24,079 nt of DNA from Anaerolineae bacterium. GTDB lineage: Bacteria > Chloroflexota > Anaerolineae > Anaerolineales > Villigracilaceae. The translations under genes were made by a program, and so were the position numbers. A model generated the notes under the pieces. That model was not told where the DNA came from and did not search any database. It saw only the letters and a list, made by a program, of their open reading frames with translations. The stretch covers positions 1-24,079 of the forward strand of contig DQGV01000073.1 of NCBI GenBank assembly GCA_003524705.1, read 5' to 3'. Positions 18,951 to 24,079 of this stretch are shown here, piece by piece. Position 1 is the first letter of the stretch. Each line of letters opens with the position of its first letter.

Positions 18951-20107
18951 TATTTTTTCTTCAACTTGGTAAATAATTTCTCATACTCTTGTGCAATGGA
19001 GTCAGGGTCGTATGCTTTTTTAATTGACTCAATATCACCACGATATTTTTCTTTGTGATCTAACACTTCCAAAATTGCATTTGCTAAACTATTTGCATTT
19101 CCGATTTCCGAAACGACTCCCATGCCATGCATTTTAACGGGTTGACGAACGCCCGGCAAAGCAGATGGAACAGATGGAACTCCATTCAACATGGCTTCAA
19201 TTTGAACTAAACCAAATGCTTCGGTTGAATTTAAAGACGGAACTGTAATTACATCCAAGTTTGGATAGAAAGCAGACATTTGTACAGGATTCAGATTCCC
19301 TAAAAATTTCCAATGTCCGCCTATTTCATATTCATGAATGCGCGGCATGAGTCTATCTGAATAGGCTTGTTCACCCATTACATTTTCATATGTACCAGCA
19401 AATAACACTTGTGCTTTGGGATATTTTTGTAAAATAATTGGCAATGCATCCAATAAAACTTCTACACCTTTTTCAGATGCGAAACGTGCGGCGACTCCAA
19501 TGACAGGTTTTCTTTCATGGACTAAATTTGTTTGGGCAAACGCAGTCACAGCTTGAGGTGAAGCATCAGGTAAAACAACGGGAGGCAGGATGGGCGTCAG
19601 TTTTGAAGCGTATTTGGAAAGATAAGGCGAGTTATCTGCATAATCTTGTGTATACGTCACAATATGATTCGCTAAAATCCCAGCCATGTTATTTTGAAAA
19701 TTTACCACGGTATTGACAATGCGATTAAAAAATCCCTGTGGCAATTGCACATCACAATGATACGTTAACACAGCGGGCTTGCGGAATAAACGCGCACGCA
19801 AGGCAACACCGGGCGCATCAAATTGTGGGAGATGAAGTTGCACAACATCATGTTGCCAAACTAATTTTGTTGCAACGAAACCAAATGTGGGTGCAATTAC
19901 ACCTTTGCTGACGCGCGCAATCACAGGTACACGAATCACTTTTACGCCTTCCATTATTTCTTCTTGCGGAAGGGATGGGTCGTATTGTGTAGTCATCACA
20001 GTTACTTCATGACCACGTTTTACAAATGCTTGCGCGAGTCTTTCAGCATAAATGGTTAAGCCAGAAGTATGTGGACGATAATAAGTTAAGACGGTTAATA
20101 TTTTCAT
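18950..20107 (-). CDS. Family 4 glycosyltransferase (GT-B fold)
   Basis: This 385-residue protein begins 'MKILTVLTYYRPHTSGLTIYAERLAQAFVKRGHEV', the typical N-terminal Rossmann half of GT4 enzymes. 'GVAARFASEKGVEVLLDALP' opens the nucleotide-sugar-binding half. The EX7E motif is Glu296 and Glu304 in 'EAFGLVQIE', followed by 'AMLNGVPSVPSALPGVRQPV'. It transfers a sugar from a nucleotide donor with retention of configuration, at the inner face of the membrane. Donor and acceptor are unknown. The gene starts 6 bases after the MscS stop and overlaps the next methyltransferase start. The C-terminus is Lys-rich. Confidence 0.92.
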   Translation of the reverse strand: MKILTVLTYYRPHTSGLTIYAERLAQAFVKRGHEVTVMTTQYDPSLPQEEIMEGVKVIRVPVIARVSKGVIAPTFGFVATKLVWQHDVVQLHLPQFDAPGVALRARLFRKPAVLTYHCDVQLPQGFFNRIVNTVVNFQNNMAGILANHIVTYTQDYADNSPYLSKYASKLTPILPPVVLPDASPQAVTAFAQTNLVHERKPVIGVAARFASEKGVEVLLDALPIILQKYPKAQVLFAGTYENVMGEQAYSDRLMPRIHEYEIGGHWKFLGNLNPVQMSAFYPNLDVITVPSLNSTEAFGLVQIEAMLNGVPSVPSALPGVRQPVKMHGMGVVSEIGNANSLANAILEVLDHKEKYRGDIESIKKAYDPDSIAQEYEKLFTKLKKK

Positions 20108-20113
20108 GCTTGT

Positions 20114-20929
20114 TTATTTTTTCTTGGTGCGCGTCATTTGAACTTGAACAGGATATGGAATTTCAATTTTTGATTTTTCAAATGCACGTTTGATTTTTTC
20201 TAAAGCAACATCTTTGGCAACGGGCGGAGGCGTAAGCGATGTATCCACCCAGAAAAACACATTCAGGTCAATAGATGAAGCGCCAAAGGTATGAAACAAA
20301 ACTAAAGGCGCAGGGTCATCTACATATCCATTAACTGTTTTGATTTCTTTCAAAATTACATCGCGCACTTTTTCAGGGTTTGAATCATAAGCCACACCCA
20401 CAGGTAATTCAACACGTCGTAATTGAGCACGAGTGTAATTGATAATTGGTTGAGCAAGCACATCGGCATTCGGTAAAAAAACAATCCGCCCGTCAAAAGT
20501 TTTCATTTCAGTTGTACGCAAACCAATCTTCAACACAGTGCCATCATAACCAGCAATGCCCACCACATGCCCCACTCGAAATGGTTGTTGCACAAGCAAA
20601 ATTACACCCGACACAAAATTTTGCATAATGTTTTGTAATGCAAAACCAATCGTAAAGCCGATGATTCCTAAACCAGTTAAGAATGCAGTGACATCAAAAA
20701 ATCTTTGTAATGCAGTAATGATGCCTAAAAAAATAATTGTCCATTTGATAGTGCGTGAAAGTAAATGTGTTACACCGGGTTCTGCATTTTGACGCACCAA
20801 TGTGCGATGAAAAAACTTGCCTAACAATACGCCAACGTAATAACTAATCACCACAATCAAAATTGCCGCCAAAATATTTGGCACAGAATTGATAAAGTTA
20901 TCTGCTAGCGTAGAAAAATATTCTTCCAT
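20114..20929 (-). CDS. Small-conductance mechanosensitive channel, MscS family
   Basis: The protein is 271 residues from the ATG at 20927-20929. The in-frame GTG at 20935 lies within AAAGGTGAT, which is better read as the Shine-Dalgarno. Three hydrophobic segments occupy about 10-35, 55-80 and 85-125. The third has the Gly/Ala-rich pore-helix pattern 'GFTIGFALQNIMQNFVSGVILL'. The beta domain follows, with 'PFRVGHVVGIAGYDGTVLKIGLRTTEMKTFDGRIVFLPNADV', a family hallmark. It opens under membrane tension to release osmolytes. Its position inside a glycan cluster is unexplained and may be coincidental. The channel family is very secure. Confidence 0.93.
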   Translation of the reverse strand: MEEYFSTLADNFINSVPNILAAILIVVISYYVGVLLGKFFHRTLVRQNAEPGVTHLLSRTIKWTIIFLGIITALQRFFDVTAFLTGLGIIGFTIGFALQNIMQNFVSGVILLVQQPFRVGHVVGIAGYDGTVLKIGLRTTEMKTFDGRIVFLPNADVLAQPIINYTRAQLRRVELPVGVAYDSNPEKVRDVILKEIKTVNGYVDDPAPLVLFHTFGASSIDLNVFFWVDTSLTPPPVAKDVALEKIKRAFEKSKIEIPYPVQVQMTRTKKK

Positions 20930-20943
20930 TATCACCTTTGATT

Positions 20944-21969
20944 TTAGAACAAGGATTTATTTTCCTTGACCCATTCAAACAACATCTGCACGCCTCTTTC
21001 GACGTTTATAGTTGGTCGCCAACCTAATTCTTTTTCTGCCTTTGAAATATCAGCATAAAAAACTTTTTGGTCACCAGGTCGCCAATCACCACGTGCCACT
21101 TCAATCGTTTCACCAATATATTTTTCAAGTTTAGGTCCAAACTCAGCCCAAATAGACATAACATTATCTGGTCCGCCACCCATGTTGTAGACTTGACCTT
21201 TAGCAACATCAATTTTTTCAACGGCTAAGTCGTAAGCATTCATTAAATCATCTACATGCAAAATATCACGAACTTGTTTGCCATCACCATAGACTGTAAT
21301 ATCTTTTCTCATCACTGCCGCAATGATAAACCACGCTACCCAACCTTGGTCTTCAATGCCAAATTGACGTGGTCCATAAATGCAAGATTGACGAAAGACA
21401 ACGGTGGGTAAATCATACATGCGAGCATAGTCACGGACGTATTGGTCACCTGTGCCTTTTGAACAACCATAAGGGGAATGAAAATCTAAAGGTTGAGTCT
21501 CTGGGCAACCATTGACTAAATCTTTGTATCGCCAACGAGTTGGTTCTTCATATAATTCAACATCTTCCATGCCACCATATACTTTGTTTGTAGAAGCATA
21601 AATAAAAATAGGGTTTTTACCAGAAGCGCGCGCGGCTTCTAATACATTAAATGTGCCTAGCGCATTGGATTCAAAATCATCTCGTGGATTTATTACAGAT
21701 GTTGTCACTGCTACTTGACCCGCTAAGTGCATAATCACATCTGCATCTTTTGAGGCTTGCGCGATTTTTTGTGCATCTTTGATGTCACCGACAACTAATT
21801 CAAAAGCATTATCGCCAAATTCGTTTTTCAGCCATTCTAAATTGCGAGGTGCACCACCCCGCGATAAGTTATCGTAGATTGTCACTTTTTCACCACGCGT
21901 GAGCAGGTGATGTACATAATTTGAGCCGATAAATCCTGCTCCGCCGGTGACGAGATAATGTTTGGTCAT
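20944..21969 (-). CDS. rfbE: CDP-paratose 2-epimerase-like NAD-dependent sugar epimerase (extended SDR)
   Basis: This 341-residue extended SDR has an N-terminal NAD-binding motif 'VTGGAGFIGSN' and Tyr167-x3-Lys171 in 'SPYGCSKGTGDQY'. The stretch 'VFRQSCIYGPRQFGIEDQGWVAWFI' plus 'ITVYGDGKQVRDILHVDDL' and 'GDWRPGDQKVFYADISKAEKELGW' is characteristic of the CDP-paratose/CDP-tyvelose 2-epimerase branch. The product would be a CDP-dideoxyhexose for surface glycan, but no other CDP-dideoxyhexose genes are present in the window, so the actual substrate may differ. AAAGG lies 7 bases before the ATG. The family is very secure; the name is a subfamily judgement. Confidence 0.85.
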   Translation of the reverse strand: MTKHYLVTGGAGFIGSNYVHHLLTRGEKVTIYDNLSRGGAPRNLEWLKNEFGDNAFELVVGDIKDAQKIAQASKDADVIMHLAGQVAVTTSVINPRDDFESNALGTFNVLEAARASGKNPIFIYASTNKVYGGMEDVELYEEPTRWRYKDLVNGCPETQPLDFHSPYGCSKGTGDQYVRDYARMYDLPTVVFRQSCIYGPRQFGIEDQGWVAWFIIAAVMRKDITVYGDGKQVRDILHVDDLMNAYDLAVEKIDVAKGQVYNMGGGPDNVMSIWAEFGPKLEKYIGETIEVARGDWRPGDQKVFYADISKAEKELGWRPTINVERGVQMLFEWVKENKSLF

Positions 21970-21988
21970 ATTTTTACCTTTTATTGAA

Positions 21989-22019
21989 GTAGCGATGCTT
22001 CGCTACGCTCAGCATGACA
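21989..22019. repeat. Palindromic dispersed repeat (GTAGCG-ATGCTT-CGCTAC ... GCTCAGCATGAC)
   Basis: A 6-bp stem GTAGCG / CGCTAC with loop ATGCTT (21989-22006) is followed by GCTCAGCATGACA. On the minus strand it reads TGTCATGCTGAGCGTAGCGAAGC..., resembling a REP-like motif I recall from many bacterial genomes, including Chloroflexi. It sits between the rhomboid and epimerase genes. Confidence 0.65.
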
Positions 22020-22028
22020 CAAAATAGA

Positions 22029-22685
22029 TTAATAATATCTTCTTCTAACAAACAAACGAATTGCTATCATACCAAAAACAAATCCGCCGATGTGTGCCCA
22101 CCAGGCTACGTTGCTTGCATCTGCACCTTGTAAAGCGAACCAACCTGAAAACAATTGAGAGACAAACCAGAAGCCAAGAAACACGAGCGCTGGCAACTCA
22201 ACCATTGTAAAAATAAAAAAGATTGGCACGAGGCTGGCGATTCTTGAATGTGGGAATAAAATTAGATATGCTCCTAATACGCCTGCAATTGCTCCGCTTG
22301 CACCAATCATTGGGACTGAACTAGCAGGGTCAAAATATACTTGCAATAATGCGGCGGCAGTTCCACTGAATAAATAAAAAATTAAGTATCGGATGCTTCC
22401 TAGTTTATCTTCTATATTGTCACCGAAGATTATCAAAATCCACATGTTGCTGAGGATGTGAAACCAACCGCCATGCAGAAACATGCTAGTGAGGATGTTA
22501 ATCCATGTGTCGGGGTTGGATAATGCCAAATTCGCTGGAACAAGTCCCCACGTATGAATGAAGCGATATAAATCTGCTTCGGTCATGGTCACTTCAAAAT
22601 AGAAGACGAGTCCATTGAGCAGAACCAACATCCAGTTCATTAATGGGAAATGACGCGAACGTTGTGTGTCGTACAAAGGAAACAT
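22029..22685 (-). CDS. Rhomboid family intramembrane serine protease
   Basis: This 218-residue protein with six or so membrane segments cleaves substrates within the membrane. The catalytic dyad is visible: Ser130 in 'GASGAIAG' and His198 in 'WWAHIGGF'. The typical 'HGGWFHILSNMWILIIFGDNIED' segment (residues about 71-93) is also present. The ATG follows directly after the TAA of the upstream gene (TAAATG), so the two are coupled. Natural substrates are not predictable. The C-terminus is Arg-rich and cytosolic. The call is very secure. Confidence 0.95.
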   Translation of the reverse strand: MFPLYDTQRSRHFPLMNWMLVLLNGLVFYFEVTMTEADLYRFIHTWGLVPANLALSNPDTWINILTSMFLHGGWFHILSNMWILIIFGDNIEDKLGSIRYLIFYLFSGTAAALLQVYFDPASSVPMIGASGAIAGVLGAYLILFPHSRIASLVPIFFIFTMVELPALVFLGFWFVSQLFSGWFALQGADASNVAWWAHIGGFVFGMIAIRLFVRRRYY

Positions 22686-23687
22686 TTAAGTGTTTTCCGT
22701 TTGTCCTTTGTTTCTTAAATTCATGAGTTGCTGATAAATGCCTGAAAGGGTTTGACCTTCTCGCATTAAACCGATGCCACCAATCACGCCACTGTTGAGA
22801 TAATTATATAAACGAGCAGTGAGTGCAACGGCTAAGGCTGTGGATTCATCACCAGTGAATAAAACCAATGCGGCTGTGACTGCACCTTCAAATGTGCCAA
22901 CGCCACCGGGCAAGGCTGGGATTGCTCCGCCAAATGCGGCGGCACCTAAAATAAATAATGCCCAAACGGGTTGTGCTTGTGGGAAAAATGCAAGTGTGAT
23001 TAAGTAATAAGCAACGAGTGCAACAAACCAGTTGAGTGCCATCCAAAATAAAAAGCGGATGAAAAGCCAACCATCGGTTAATACACCAAGCCCGTTGAAA
23101 AAAGATTCAAGAAAACTCCCTCCAAATTTTTGTAAGGCTGGGAAGCGTTGACTTAATTTATGAAATACATCTAATGCCCATTTGTTATTGCGAGCAAGAA
23201 TATACATCATGAACAATCCGACAATCACTAACCCACCGACAATATAACCAATTTGTTCTGAGCCTTGTGCGCCGACAACAAATGGAATAGAAGCAATTAA
23301 TAACCCAGCAGAAAACGCAAGGTCAACGACTCTTTCGATTACGATGGTTGGTAAGACTTCACCAAATTGCATACCTGATTTTCGGCTGATTAAGAATGCT
23401 CGTCCTAATTCGCCGAGGCGAAATGGTAAAAATGTGTTGAGCAAATATCCTTCCGCAGTGGTAAATAATGTATCAATATATTTTGGTTTGTCGCGTAATA
23501 GTGTGTGCCAAACTTTTGCCCGCCCGAACATCCACACGAAAGATAAAACCGCTGAGCCTGCTAAGATTTTATAATTTGCAGTTTTAATGGCATTCCATAA
23601 AGTTTGGAAATCTACAAAGTATAAAATTGCTCCAATGAGCAAGATGCTGATAATTGCGCCGGGGATTAATCGTTTAATATCTTTCAT
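22686..23687 (-). CDS. LPG synthase TM region / flippase-like (UPF0104) membrane protein
   Basis: The protein is 333 residues from ATG 23687. An in-frame earlier start at 23720 would lie in the CACAAAGG repeat and is rejected; GGTGA lies about 5 bases before the chosen ATG. About eight hydrophobic segments are present. Family motifs are 'FLPFRLGELGRAFLISRKSG', 'PTIVIERVVDLAF' and 'GAAAFGGAIPALPGGVGTFEGAVTAAL'. Members include the transmembrane part of lysylphosphatidylglycerol synthase and proteins proposed to flip or modify polyprenyl-linked sugars. Here the catalytic soluble synthase domain is absent. Next to glycan genes, a lipid-linked sugar role is plausible (inference). Confidence 0.88.
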   Translation of the reverse strand: MKDIKRLIPGAIISILLIGAILYFVDFQTLWNAIKTANYKILAGSAVLSFVWMFGRAKVWHTLLRDKPKYIDTLFTTAEGYLLNTFLPFRLGELGRAFLISRKSGMQFGEVLPTIVIERVVDLAFSAGLLIASIPFVVGAQGSEQIGYIVGGLVIVGLFMMYILARNNKWALDVFHKLSQRFPALQKFGGSFLESFFNGLGVLTDGWLFIRFLFWMALNWFVALVAYYLITLAFFPQAQPVWALFILGAAAFGGAIPALPGGVGTFEGAVTAALVLFTGDESTALAVALTARLYNYLNSGVIGGIGLMREGQTLSGIYQQLMNLRNKGQTENT

Positions 23688-23693
23688 TATTTC

Positions 23694-23756
23694 ACCACAA
23701 AGGGTCACAAAGGAACACAAAGGTTTTTCTTAGTGACCCTTTGTGTCCTTTGTGGT
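23694..23756. repeat. CACAAAGG 10-bp-period element with inverted copies
   Basis: Three CACAAAGG units lie at 23696-23703, 23706-23713 and 23716-23723 with an exact 10-base period. Two inverted copies CCTTTGTG follow at 23738-23745 and 23747-23754. It can fold into a long imperfect hairpin between lepA and the flippase-like gene. It may act as a terminator-like structure for lepA or be a dispersed repeat. Confidence 0.75.
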
Positions 23757-23764
23757 TAAACATA

Positions 23765-24079
23765 TTACTCATCTTCCAATTTCAAGACAGCCATAAACGC
23801 TTCTTGCGGGATTTCGACATTGCCAACCATCTTCAAACGTTTCTTCCCGCGTTTTTGTTTTTCGAGCAATTTCTTTTTACGAGAAATATCACCGCCATAA
23901 CATTTTGCTAACACATCTTTGCGTGTGGCTTTGACGTTGGCGCGCGAAATAATTCTTCCGCCCGATGCGGCTTGGACGGCTACATCATACAACTGACGCG
24001 GAATTAAATCTTTGAGTTTAGTAATTAATCGCTGACCTTTATGATAGGCATCTTTCTCGTGGACAATTGCCGCGAGCGC
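23765..24079 (-). CDS. lepA: Elongation factor 4 (LepA), C-terminal 104 residues; rest outside window
   Basis: The frame is open to the right edge and ends with TAA at 23765-23767. The visible 104 residues contain the LepA-specific C-terminal domain: '[25 protein letters not shown]', '[33 protein letters not shown]' and '[13 protein letters not shown]'. EF4 is a ribosome-associated GTPase that acts in translation. The GTPase and EF-G-like domains lie beyond the window. The match is near-diagnostic. Confidence 0.97.
   Translation of the reverse strand, partial: ALAAIVHEKDAYHKGQRLITKLKDLIPRQLYDVAVQAASGGRIISRANVKATRKDVLAKCYGGDISRKKKLLEKQKRGKKRLKMVGNVEIPQEAFMAVLKLEDE

Noticed and set aside
23688..23720. 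Longer N-terminus for the flippase-like protein
   Set aside because: The upstream start lies in the CACAAAGG repeat; ATG 23687 has a better ribosome binding site and begins just before the first membrane span.

Overview
The window looks like a chromosomal segment of a Chloroflexota bacterium, most likely class Anaerolineae. The main reason is two very large membrane proteins carrying the DUF2298 / 'Chlor_Arch_YYY' signature (YYY or YYYY after a Gly-Gly-Tyr or Ser-Gly-Tyr loop), a family typical of Chloroflexi and some archaea. An ECF sigma / anti-sigma / secreted bactofilin-like trio and a flippase-like LPG-synthase membrane protein fit the same picture. The DNA is AT-leaning by eye. The lineage call is an inference from gene families. 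No rRNA, tRNA, CRISPR array, transposase or phage gene was seen.

Layout. Positions 1-6725 are read on the plus strand: the end of an ABC sugar-type solute-binding protein, a small membrane protein with a Ser/Gly linker and zinc ribbon, an aldehyde dehydrogenase, a YibE/F membrane protein, and a tightly overlapped operon of ECF sigma factor, ZAS-type anti-sigma factor and exported bactofilin-like membrane protein. A strong hairpin terminator at 6752-6799 closes this block. Everything from 6800 to the right edge is read on the minus strand. In transcription order from the right edge this is: lepA (C-terminus only), an LPG-synthase/flippase-like membrane protein, a rhomboid protease, a CDP-paratose-2-epimerase-like SDR, an MscS channel, a family 4 glycosyltransferase, two SAM methyltransferases, a GT-C membrane glycosyltransferase, a 1771-residue fusion of a GT-C domain with a DUF2298 domain, a DUF952 protein, and a stand-alone DUF2298 protein. 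Many junctions are overlapping or a few bases apart, so several of these genes are probably co-transcribed. Together they read as a cell-surface glycan or glycoconjugate cluster: nucleotide-sugar epimerisation, cytosolic GT4 transfer, methylation, and extracytoplasmic transfer by GT-C enzymes.

The most unusual feature is a set of degenerate tandem arrays with a strict 7-base period. Three lie at or just after stop codons between genes. Seven lie inside the reading frames of the two DUF2298 genes, in hydrophilic stretches flanked by hydrophobic ones. The families include GAGACYT, CAGTNNT, ACGGTCT-like, GTTACGA-like and GATGAGT. The same sequence words (11-14 bases) occur both between genes and inside genes. 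The same loop, about 46-50 residues after the YYY motif, carries an array in both DUF2298 paralogues but from different repeat families. Other repeat types sit between genes: paired 15-bp AAACCTGWCAGGTTT palindromes, a CACAAAGG 10-bp-period inverted element, a GCATGAC-type palindromic element, and two copies of an AATCCGTAATTTGT motif within inverted repeats. No intergenic stretch exceeds 300 bases.
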